Assembly (NCBI GenBank): GCA_963752745.1
Contig: CAVWAK010000051.1
Coordinates: 1-22,733 of the forward strand
Length of the DNA stretch: 22,733 nt
From: Thiogranum sp963752745
GTDB lineage: Bacteria > Pseudomonadota > Gammaproteobacteria > DSM-19610
Direction: 5' to 3'
The notes under the pieces are model-generated. The model was not told the DNA's origin. It did not search any database and saw only the letters and a program-made list of their open reading frames with translations. The stretch's first letter is position 1; the number at the start of each line of letters is the position of its first letter. The position numbers were made by a program, and so were the translations under genes. Shown here piece after piece: positions 7,164-14,098 of the stretch.

Positions 7164-8724
7164 CGCCCGCCTCCCGGTCCTGGCCGGCCCTGGAGATTGC
7201 CTCTTCCTGATTCAGTGCAGCAATGTCACGCTGGAACTCAGCCAGCCTGCGGCGCAGTTTGGCGGTATCGGTTTCAGCCGCCCGGTATACAGTGATGCGG
7301 TCACGTTTCGCCCGTTGCCGGAGCGCGGGTTTGCGTTTGCCCTCGAAACGCTGGTCCAGCCAGGAATTGCCCAGACGGAAGTAGCAGTCACCAGTGCGGC
7401 AGCCGGTAATAAATACCCCGTCCGCACCCTGTCTTTGTGCATATTCCACCAGGGTCGGAGGGATCATACCCGTGCAGAAAAGGCTTAGCACAGCAACGTT
7501 GTCAGCCCGTAATGCCTCGATATCGTTTGCGTTATCACACCCGAATACCATGATCCGGGTGTCTCCCTTGAGCTCGGACAGTGCTGATTCAGTTCGTGTC
7601 CGGATGTCATCAATCGGGAACTGGGGCATGTCAATGCCGGTTTCAAGTGTCTTTTTCGCGTGCCGGAAAGGATTGGATGAGTGGCAGGAGCCAACGCAGA
7701 TACCGCAGGAGGCGCACAGGCCCGGGTCGACGACGACTTCATTTTCCCAGCGGGCATCATCGGTGCGCGCCTGTATCGAGATGGCGTCGAAGGGGCAGTC
7801 CTGGGCGCACTGGCCACAGCCATTGCAGTTATCAAGGTGAACTTCGGCCACGGGTTCGGACTTCTTTGGTGGCAGCCATGGCATGAGCATCAGCAGCACG
7901 GTGATGCCCGTTGTGAGCATCCAGACCTGCTCTCCCGGCCACTTGTCGAGCAACGGGTAGACGTTGAGATAGAACCAGTCGAGCCTTAGTACGGCGGGTA
8001 CTTTTGAGAGATCCGCAGGCGCATGGCTGGTCGCGGGCACCAGCAGTGACAGTGCCATCAGTGCCAGGAAGCTGCCCACAGCGAGGCCTCGGGGGGCAGT
8101 GATCTCGACGTGGGAGAGCCGTTTGACATGAAGCCAAATGGCAAAGATCAAGAGTATCGGTTGCCCCAGCAGGTGCAGGAAACCCATCAGGGTAAACAGC
8201 CGGTCGGTGAGCTGTCCCGCCAGGAAGTCACGCGACATGGAACCGGACATTATCGGCAACGAGTCCATGAGCTGGGAAGATAGCACTGCGACGTACAATC
8301 CCAGCTCGTCCCACACCAGCCAGTACCCGGTAATCCCCACAGTGATAACGAACCACAGGGTTGGCACACCGGTGACCCAGGACCACCAGCGGAAGCCACG
8401 GTAACGATCCAGGGCGAACTCGCGGAACATGTGCAGCAGAATGGTGACCACGGCTGCGTCCGATGCATAGCGGTGCAGGCTGCGCATAATCCCGCCCGCG
8501 TACCATTGTTCGTGAGTCATGTACTCCACCGAGGCATAGGCGCCGACTATGCTGGTGTCAAAGAACACGAACAGGTAGATACCGCTGATCAGTACAACCC
8601 AGAAGAAGAAAAAGGCCAGTGTTCCCAGATGGTAGAGGGGGTTCCAGCTCGACCCGAAAGACAGGGTGAACCACTCCTCGAGCAGAAGGTAGCTGCGCTT
8701 GATGGGATTAACGCGTTTGTTCAA
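7156..8724 (-). CDS. Fusion protein: cytochrome b (b6-like) + two [4Fe-4S] clusters + FlpD/MvhD-like iron-sulfur domain
   Basis: A 522-residue membrane redox protein. Residues ~1-285 are a cytochrome b N-terminal domain with bis-heme histidine pairs His84/His98 (13 residues between) and His184/His199 (14 between), the spacing of cytochrome b6. Residues ~296-350 hold two ferredoxin motifs: Cys300, 303, 306, 310 (CNGCGQCAQDCPFDA) and Cys337, 340, 343, 347 (CASCGICVGSC). Residues ~390-455 match the FlpD/MvhD family, with Cys396, 417, 442, 447 (GCRTGDC); in methanogens that domain passes electrons between hydrogenase and heterodisulfide reductase. The start is probably TTG 8724-8722, because the frame upstream (to 8805) is not family-like; GAGAG lies upstream. 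An FNR-like box is at 8833-8846. It probably links a cytoplasmic two-electron carrier to the quinone pool. Confidence 0.88.
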   Translation of the reverse strand: MNKRVNPIKRSYLLLEEWFTLSFGSSWNPLYHLGTLAFFFFWVVLISGIYLFVFFDTSIVGAYASVEYMTHEQWYAGGIMRSLHRYASDAAVVTILLHMFREFALDRYRGFRWWSWVTGVPTLWFVITVGITGYWLVWDELGLYVAVLSSQLMDSLPIMSGSMSRDFLAGQLTDRLFTLMGFLHLLGQPILLIFAIWLHVKRLSHVEITAPRGLAVGSFLALMALSLLVPATSHAPADLSKVPAVLRLDWFYLNVYPLLDKWPGEQVWMLTTGITVLLMLMPWLPPKKSEPVAEVHLDNCNGCGQCAQDCPFDAISIQARTDDARWENEVVVDPGLCASCGICVGSCHSSNPFRHAKKTLETGIDMPQFPIDDIRTRTESALSELKGDTRIMVFGCDNANDIEALRADNVAVLSLFCTGMIPPTLVEYAQRQGADGVFITGCRTGDCYFRLGNSWLDQRFEGKRKPALRQRAKRDRITVYRAAETDTAKLRRRLAEFQRDIAALNQEEAISRAGQDREAGDA

Positions 8725-8832
8725 AGTGCAAATCTCTCGGGTTTCACAAGGGTGAATGATACAGGCTGCCCGCCCGCAGGGATTGCTGGTGGTTCTGCCG
8801 ATCAAGGGTAATCAATACAGGGTCAATCATCC

Positions 8833-8846
8833 TTGATATTCCTCAA
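8833..8846 (-). promoter_or_regulatory. FNR/DNR-like box upstream of the cytochrome b/FlpD operon
   Basis: On the - strand the sequence reads TTGAGGAATATCAA, a 14-base dyad close to the FNR-family consensus TTGAT-N4-ATCAA with one changed base. It overlaps the stop codon of the upstream SCO gene and ends 108 bases before the start of the cytochrome b fusion gene. A nearby regulator gene (16670-17392) encodes a recognition helix of the FNR type. The match is by eye. Confidence 0.5.
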
Positions 8847-9695
8847 GTACGTGCGGAGCGCCGCCCGTGCCTGATTTCGCGTACCAGCAAAATGATGCCT
8901 GTGAGAATTATGAACGCACCGATTGCCATACCGATAAACAGTGAATAGTCGAAATGGTAGGCATCCCGTGCCGGGTCGTAGGTGGTGCAGAAGAAGCGTA
9001 CTTTGTTGATCAGTTCTGACAACAGGGTCTGATTCGGTTTGGGTTGTCCGAGCACCAGTTGCTTGAGCGGTTCCACCAGCAGCGGGGTATCGAATACCTC
9101 CCCGTATACCTGCCGGTAAACACGTCCCTCGGCATCGATCACCGTAGCCTGTGTGATGTGATCAAAGCCATTGGGTGAGGAATAAAATTCAAATCCAATC
9201 TCTTTACTCAAGGCCTCGATGGTATCCGGGCTGATACTGAGCAGCCGCCAGCCGCGGTTATCGATGCCCTGTTTCCTGGCGAAATGAATCATGGCCTGCG
9301 GACTGTCATTGTAGGCATCGAAGCCCAGCACGGCGACGTTGAAGCTGTCTTCTCCCAGGGCATCGCGGGCCTTGTCGACGACCGTGGCGAGATTGCGGAT
9401 TGTCATGGGGCAGATCTGGTAGCAGCTGGTATAGATCAGGCTCAACACCAGCGGCTTGCCGCGCAAGTCATCCATGGACAGGGCGTGACTATTGTGGTCG
9501 GTAAGGGGGTGGTCGCTGAGTACGTTGCCGATGGCATCCTGGCTCTTCTGAAGGACTTCCTTGTAGCGGAACTCCTGGACCGGATCCGATGGTTGATCGC
9601 CGCTTACCGGCCCGGATTCCGCGGTGGCAACGTGGAAAAATACCAGAACAGAACAAGCCGAGTAGCAGGGCAAAAGACTTTGATGAATATTGCAT
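8843..9695 (-). CDS. SCO-family protein with signal peptide and C-terminal membrane anchor; probable 1-base frameshift
   Basis: A periplasmic thioredoxin-fold protein of the SCO family. The metal site is present: YTSCYQICPMT (CxxxC) and GFDHITQATVID (His). Unlike the SCO at 2482 it has a C-terminal helix (YSLFIGMAIGAFIILTGIIL) after a ~45-residue linker, followed by a basic tail. The open frame only reaches a poor TTG at 9673. An ATG at 9695-9693 in another phase gives a good signal peptide, MQYSSKSFALLLGLFCSGIF; removing one T from the run of five at 9636-9640 joins it to HVATAES with a clean cleavage site. I therefore take 9695 as the start with a homopolymer error. It follows ctaB by 40 bases. 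Probable role: copper delivery or thiol redox for the CuA subunit at 12452-12994. Confidence 0.85.
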
Positions 9696-9735
9696 GATCT
9701 GGGGGCTCGGCGGCGAATAACGCCGCGCTACGTTA

Positions 9736-10647
9736 TCAGCCAATCAGCTGGGCGTCGAGTACGGCAAATACCAGTAGCACGTTCAATTGAACCAGCGAGG
9801 CGAAAAAGGCGCGCATGCCATTCTTCGGGGAGGTGTCCAGCACCAGCAGCAGGCTGCGGTAAATGAAATATCCGCCACCGATGAGTGCACCGGCCAGGTA
9901 AAGCCAGCCGAGACCGAAGAAAAACGGCAGGACGGACGCGCTTACCAGCAACAGCGTGTTACCCAGCACCACCCTGGCTGCCACTGCATTGCCCACCATT
10001 ACCGGCAACATGGGTACGCCAACGGCCGCGTAGTCTTTGTGCCGTGCAATGGCCAGGCTCCAGAAATGCGGCGGTGTCCACAGGAACAGCACAATGGCCA
10101 GGATAACGGGTACCGGGCCCAGGCCGGGGTCGACCACGGCAGCGCCGGCGAGCACGGCAAAACTGCCGGAGGCGCCGCCGATAACGATATTCATTGAAGT
10201 GCGGCGCTTCAGCCACACGGTATAGACGAAGGCATAAAAGAAGGCGCCCAGAAAAATATACAGGGCGGCCATGCCGTTGAGCAGCCAGCCAGCCGTGCCC
10301 ACGCCAACCAGCAGCATGGCGCTGATTAACAGTAGCCACCAGCGTTCGTGTGCAAAGGCACCGGTCACAAAGGGCCGGTCTACGGTGCGGCGCATGCGCG
10401 CATCGATATCGGTTTCGTAATACTGGTTGAACGCACCCGCGCTGCTGGCTGCCAGCAACACACTGACTGCCAGAACCAGCACCTGCCAGGCGGGTACCGC
10501 CTGTCCCGGGGTAACCATGAGGGTTACCACAGAGGTAAGGGCCATGACGACGCCAATACGAAACTTGAAGAGATTGGATAGCTGCTTAAGCGCCATCGAC
10601 CAGTCAAATGGCTGTGTTAAGGCAACATCTGTAGAGAGTCTTGGCAT
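9736..10647 (-). CDS. ctaB: Heme O synthase (protoheme IX farnesyltransferase)
   Basis: A 303-residue integral membrane prenyltransferase that adds farnesyl to heme B to make heme O, the precursor of heme A. The UbiA-family features are present: the first Asp-rich motif NQYYETDIDARMRRTVDRP (residues ~74-92) and the second region RHKDYAAVGVPMLP, with about nine hydrophobic helices. I chose ATG 10647 (MPRLSTDVALTQ) rather than an upstream in-frame start, because the family begins about there and AGGGAT lies upstream. A strong terminator (10663-10700) separates it from the oxidase subunit genes, so it needs read-through or its own promoter. Its presence suggests the adjacent enzyme uses heme O or A; no ctaA is in the window. 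Confidence 0.93.
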   Translation of the reverse strand: MPRLSTDVALTQPFDWSMALKQLSNLFKFRIGVVMALTSVVTLMVTPGQAVPAWQVLVLAVSVLLAASSAGAFNQYYETDIDARMRRTVDRPFVTGAFAHERWWLLLISAMLLVGVGTAGWLLNGMAALYIFLGAFFYAFVYTVWLKRRTSMNIVIGGASGSFAVLAGAAVVDPGLGPVPVILAIVLFLWTPPHFWSLAIARHKDYAAVGVPMLPVMVGNAVAARVVLGNTLLLVSASVLPFFFGLGWLYLAGALIGGGYFIYRSLLLVLDTSPKNGMRAFFASLVQLNVLLVFAVLDAQLIG

Positions 10648-10662
10648 AATTGCGTATCCCTG

Positions 10663-10700
10663 AAATAAAAGCGGGGCGGAGGTGCTTACCCCCGCCCCGC
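10663..10700 (-). terminator. Intrinsic terminator after the heme-copper subunit I gene
   Basis: On the - strand a very GC-rich stem GCGGGGCGG...CCGCCCCGC (10700-10671), extended by a G-T pair and GGT/ACC, closes a four-base loop AAGC and is followed by TTTTATTT. This is a classic Rho-independent terminator, placed 20 bases after the stop of subunit I and 15 bases before the ctaB start. Confidence 0.88.
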
Positions 10701-10720
10701 ATGGGCTTTTGGCTGCAGCG

Positions 10721-12445
10721 CTAGCTGAGTGGCCAGACTGATGCCAGGTACTTCCAGTTGATGAAGTAATACACGACAAAGGTGATCAGCAGTATCATCG
10801 CCAGGACAAAGGTTCCTGGTGCTTCAAAGCCTGCTGAGCCGTGCTGTTCAACTGCGGCTGCCATGGGTAGTACTTCAGGTTCCGCGTTGTAGTTGCCGGA
10901 AGAGAGCGGTACACCGAAGCTTTGCAGCAGACCGGCCGATGGCTCCAGCTTCTTGCCGAACAACAGCGATCCCACCGTAATGAGCAAGTAGGCGCCACCG
11001 GAGATGACTGCTAAGACAGCACCAATACCGGCTATTCCCATCAGGGTGTAGGCCATGCCCGAGTACTCGAAGCTCAGTGCCGCGCCGGCAAAGTCCATGT
11101 CCCAATGGCGTCGTGAGACACCCAGAGTACCCGCGCCCATCATGAACAGAATCAGTATGGTCATGCTGCCGCCGAACATGAAGGGCTGCCACTTGGCCAG
11201 CGTGGGGAAAATCATCTGGCGCCGGAACAGGACCGGGATCAGGAAGAAGGTCAGGCCCATGAACGTCAGCGTTGTACCTACCGCCACTGTGGCATGGAAG
11301 TGAGCCGGAACATAGATGGTGTTATGGATGATCAGGTTGATCTGTTCCGTACCCATCACAACACCCGTAATACCACCAATAAATCCGAAAATGATCAGCG
11401 AGATAAAGGTGGATGAGAAGGCAGGGTTGCCCCAGGGTGCCTTGCGCAGCCATTCGAACATGCCGTGGGTATAGCCCTTCTCGCGCTGAGCCACTTCCAT
11501 GGCACCAGGCACCGTCAGGCCGTGGATCATGCTGGCCAGAACCGCCAGGTACATGGCGTAACTGGTGTTGAAGATCTTCCATTCAGCACTGATACCCGGA
11601 TCCACCAGGATGTGGTGAGCACTGGCCAGCTGCAGGAAGAAGATGTAGAGCAGGAAGGCGAAACGGCTCACTTTCTCCGACATCGGTCGAGCGCCCAGGG
11701 TAATGCCGGCAACCAGGTACCAGACTGATACATGCGCCACAACGTTGATCTGCTGGGAGGAATGACCCATGCCCCACCAGATCACGCGGTACATTTCCGG
11801 ATCAATATAGGAGATATAGCCGATCGACCACAGGAAGGTCGGAATCAGGATGATCGCGCCACAGGCGATGGTAAATACCGCAATAATGGCAGCAGTCATT
11901 GCCCCAAAGGTGACCAGGGGAATGGAACCCTCATAGGTTTTCTGGTCCTTGGCGAGCACCAGCGTGCCGAAGAACACAAAACAGCCGATCAGGGCACCCA
12001 CCGCGAACAGGATCAGGCCCAGATAAAAATGCGGCGCAGCCATCATGGGCACATAGGAGGTCATCATGACGCTGGAGCCGCCCTGGAAGATGGACTACAT
12101 TGGTCGTGACGGCTCCAATCAGCATCAGGGCGAATCCCAGCCAGGCCCATCGGGGCGCCGCCAGCCTGCATCTCAGCAGTGTCGATGATGCAAAATAGAG
12201 AATCGCGATTTCGAAGAAGATGATCCAGAAGAGCAGGCATCGACGCCGTGTGCGGTCAGGAACATGTAGAACTGGTCGGCGGGTAGCAGATGCACCGCAG
12301 GCCAGCGTGTCAGTGCAACACCCAGTGCCAGAATACCGGCGACCAGCAGGGAGACAACAGCGGCGACCGCGTTAACCTTGATCAGGCTTTCCGCGTTCTT
12401 GTCGAAAAACAGCCCCGTGTCGGGGCAGAGTCTAAAATTCGCCAT
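10721..12445 (-). CDS. B-family (ba3-like) heme-copper oxidase/NO reductase-like subunit I; two compensating frameshifts
   Basis: Restored length is 574 residues, the catalytic subunit of a heme-copper enzyme in the inner membrane. It aligns by eye with Thermus ba3 CbaA (for example MTSYVPMMAAPHFYLGL, HHILVDPGISAEWK and PWGNPAF). In restored numbering the ligands are His66 (low-spin heme, LTAHGVDA), His228 (CuB, WWGMGHSSQQ), His277/His278 (CuB, SAHHIL), and His382/His384 (heme ligands, VPAHFHAT). The ba3 tyrosine four residues after the first CuB histidine is Gln232. The C-terminus adds an extra helix (FVLAMILLITFVVYYFINW). The start is ATG 12445, with AAGGAG inside the end of subunit II. The frame breaks at ~12237 (one base missing in GG) and ~12092 (one base too many in GG); between them LFWIIFFEIAILYFASSTL is intact in another phase. 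Probably sequence errors; otherwise a pseudogene. Confidence 0.88.
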
Positions 12446-12451
12446 CTCTCA

Positions 12452-12994
12452 TCACTCCTTCACGTAGATTCTGCCGAGCATGCTGTGGTGCCCGATGCCG
12501 CAGTATTCATTACAGACCACCCCGAACTCACCTGCCGTGTCAGGCGTGATGTTCAACACCATTTCATAGCCGGGAACGACCTGGAAGTTGATATTGACTG
12601 GCTGAAGGGAGAATCCGTGATTCCAGTCCATGGAGGAGATGTGCAGGCGGTAGGTCTTGTCCTTTTCAAGTTCCAGGATAGGCCACCATTGCCACAGCCG
12701 TCCCAGCATGTAGATGTCGCTGCCGGCGGGTGGTGCCACAACCGGAATCTGCTGGTCGGTTTCTGTACGGACGGTGTACTGGTCGATCATGGCCTGGACT
12801 TTGGGTCCGAACTGGGCTGGAGTGGTCTTGTAGGCTTCGGTGGACAGGTTCTGTTTCCCGTAGACATGCCAGTACGGCATCATGAAAAACATAATCAGGC
12901 ACCACACCAGTGCGATGGCGATCCAGACGATCTCCTGACGACCAACGGGTACATTCCACCAGATGCGCTGGGCGGGTGGTAAATAAGAGGTCAT
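12452..12994 (-). CDS. Heme-copper enzyme subunit II with CuA site
   Basis: A 180-residue protein with one N-terminal helix (~residues 20-40, QEIVWIAIALVWCLIMFFMM) and a periplasmic cupredoxin domain. The binuclear CuA ligands are complete: His126 (DWNHGFSL), Cys161, Glu163, Cys165, His169 and Met172 in CNEYCGIGHHSM, with the same spacing as in ba3 subunit II. It receives electrons from a c-type cytochrome or cupredoxin and passes them to subunit I. The ATG has GGAGGAG upstream. It lies six bases before subunit I and 27 bases after the small subunit; the gene order small subunit, II, I matches the cbaDBA order of ba3 oxidase. Confidence 0.94.
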   Translation of the reverse strand: MTSYLPPAQRIWWNVPVGRQEIVWIAIALVWCLIMFFMMPYWHVYGKQNLSTEAYKTTPAQFGPKVQAMIDQYTVRTETDQQIPVVAPPAGSDIYMLGRLWQWWPILELEKDKTYRLHISSMDWNHGFSLQPVNINFQVVPGYEMVLNITPDTAGEFGVVCNEYCGIGHHSMLGRIYVKE

Positions 12995-13021
12995 GGCTGG
13001 CTACTCCTCCCTTGGAGTTGA

Positions 13022-13189
13022 TTATTGAGCGATGGGTACGGAGACGATTTCCATAATGCCCCAAACGATATAGAAAACCGTGGGCATTGCGACGCCGATG
13101 AAAAGTAGCAGGAATGGATTTTCCAGCAGGGACTGCATCGCGGGGATGCGTTCTTCTTCTTCGTTTGGGCTCTTACCTGGATCAGCCAT
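13022..13189 (-). CDS. Small one-helix subunit (subunit IIa-like) of the heme-copper enzyme
   Basis: A 55-residue protein: an acidic N-terminus (DPGKSPNEEEERIP), then one helix (NPFLLLFIGVAMPTVFYIVWGI). The ATG at 13189 is preceded by AAGGAGAG; an upstream in-frame ATG at 13225 has no comparable site. It is the first gene of the operon and occupies the place of the one-helix subunit IIa in ba3-type oxidases. Sequence similarity in such a short protein cannot be judged by eye, so the assignment rests on size, topology and order. Confidence 0.75.
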   Translation of the reverse strand: MADPGKSPNEEEERIPAMQSLLENPFLLLFIGVAMPTVFYIVWGIMEIVSVPIAQ

Positions 13190-13280
13190 GGGTCTCTCCT
13201 TCGTGGACGTCTGTTGAACAGGCACTTTATTAGAGTGCGACTAATTGCCGCAATGATCTTGAATGCTCGTTGGCAGCTCC

Positions 13281-13294
13281 TTGATTTATGTCAA
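13281..13294. promoter_or_regulatory. FNR/DNR-like box between divergent heme-copper and hemerythrin operons
   Basis: TTGATTTATGTCAA is a 14-base dyad that matches the FNR-family pattern TTGAT-N4-(A/G)TCAA. It lies 91 bases before the small subunit gene on - and 126 bases before the HHE gene on +. On - a -10-like GATCAT lies 22 bases past the box, which fits class II activation (box near -41.5); on + CATAAT and TAAATT lie 16 and 22 bases past it. It could serve both promoters. Confidence 0.65.
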
Positions 13295-13420
13295 GTAGCC
13301 CATGATTTTCCATAATTAAATTGAGCATCTCTACTATAATCCGGCCAGCCAGGGAACTGGCCGATTGTTATTGGGGCATGCATGTGTTACTCGCAGAAAC
13401 GGATTTGAAAAGAGGCGCTT

Positions 13421-13867
13421 ATGGCATCTATCAGCGAATTCTTCAGTGCTCAGCACCGGGCCTGCGACCGGGCGTTCGAAAAAATGGAAGAGGCTGTCAG
13501 CCGTGATGACTGGGGTCAGTCTGAATCTTTATATGAGGAGCTGAGCAGGGATACCCTGCAACACTTCTCAAATGAGGAAGAGGGACTGTTTCCCCTGTTC
13601 GAGGAGAAGACCGGTATGCAGGCCGGACCTACGCAGGTGATGAGAAGTGAACATGCCGAGCTCAGGGAATTGCTGCAACGCATAGGTGATGCTATTCGGG
13701 ACAAGGATCAGGGCGAGGCCCTGGGGACGGCGGAAACCTTTTTCCTTTTCCTGCAGCAGCACAACGTCAAGGAGGAACAGGTGTTGTACCCGATGGCGGA
13801 TCAGGCATTGCACGGGTCGCTAGAGGCACTTTCCGCTAAAGTGCCAGGCTTTGAATCTTCAACCTGA
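13421..13867 (+). CDS. Hemerythrin HHE cation-binding domain protein
   Basis: A 148-residue four-helix diiron protein of the HHE family. Candidate ligands are His12 (AQHRAC), His48 and Glu52 (LQHFSNEEEGLFP), His78 (RSEHAEL), and His114 and Glu118 (QQHNVKEEQVLYP). Relatives include NorA, DnrN and ScdA/RIC-type proteins, which bind nitric oxide or repair iron centres after NO stress. The ATG at 13421 has GAGG upstream. It is the first gene of a three-gene + operon (HHE, DUF2249, NnrS-like) divergent from the heme-copper operon across a shared FNR-like box. The gap 13190-13420 holds only that regulatory region. Confidence 0.9.
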   Translation: MASISEFFSAQHRACDRAFEKMEEAVSRDDWGQSESLYEELSRDTLQHFSNEEEGLFPLFEEKTGMQAGPTQVMRSEHAELRELLQRIGDAIRDKDQGEALGTAETFFLFLQQHNVKEEQVLYPMADQALHGSLEALSAKVPGFESST

Positions 13868-13870
13868 TCT

Positions 13871-14098
13871 ATGAAAAAACGGAGCCTGGATGTTCGCGGA
13901 CTGGAAGCACCGGAACCACTGGAGCAGATTCTCAGTGAACTGGATTCATTGGAAAATGATGAACAGCTGGACGTGATCCATTGGCGGGAGCCGTTACTGC
14001 TGTACCCCATTCTTAAGGAGGCAGGCTGGCGGTATAAAACCGGGTACGATGAAAAAACCCGCATTTACCTGATCAGTATCTGGAAAGATATTCAATGA
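13871..14098 (+). CDS. DUF2249 (SirA/TusA-like fold) protein
   Basis: A 75-residue protein starting KKRSLDVRGLEAPEPLEQIL, the signature of DUF2249, which has a SirA/TusA-like fold (LDxRGLxxPxP). The TusA catalytic cysteine is absent: the position after GLEAP is Glu, so sulfur transfer by that route is unlikely. DUF2249 genes commonly sit beside hemerythrin and NnrS genes in denitrifiers and NO-response operons. The gene begins four bases after the HHE stop and overlaps the next start by ATGA. Confidence 0.85.
   Translation: MKKRSLDVRGLEAPEPLEQILSELDSLENDEQLDVIHWREPLLLYPILKEAGWRYKTGYDEKTRIYLISIWKDIQ

Noticed and set aside
9673..9695. TTG at 9673 as the start of the second SCO protein
   Set aside because: It gives a signal without a positive N-terminus; the ATG at 9695 with a one-base correction in a T-run gives a normal signal peptide.
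12173..12445. A stand-alone 90-residue protein
   Set aside because: Its first 70 residues are the N-terminus of subunit I including the heme ligand His66; the last ~20 are out-of-phase translation after a frameshift.
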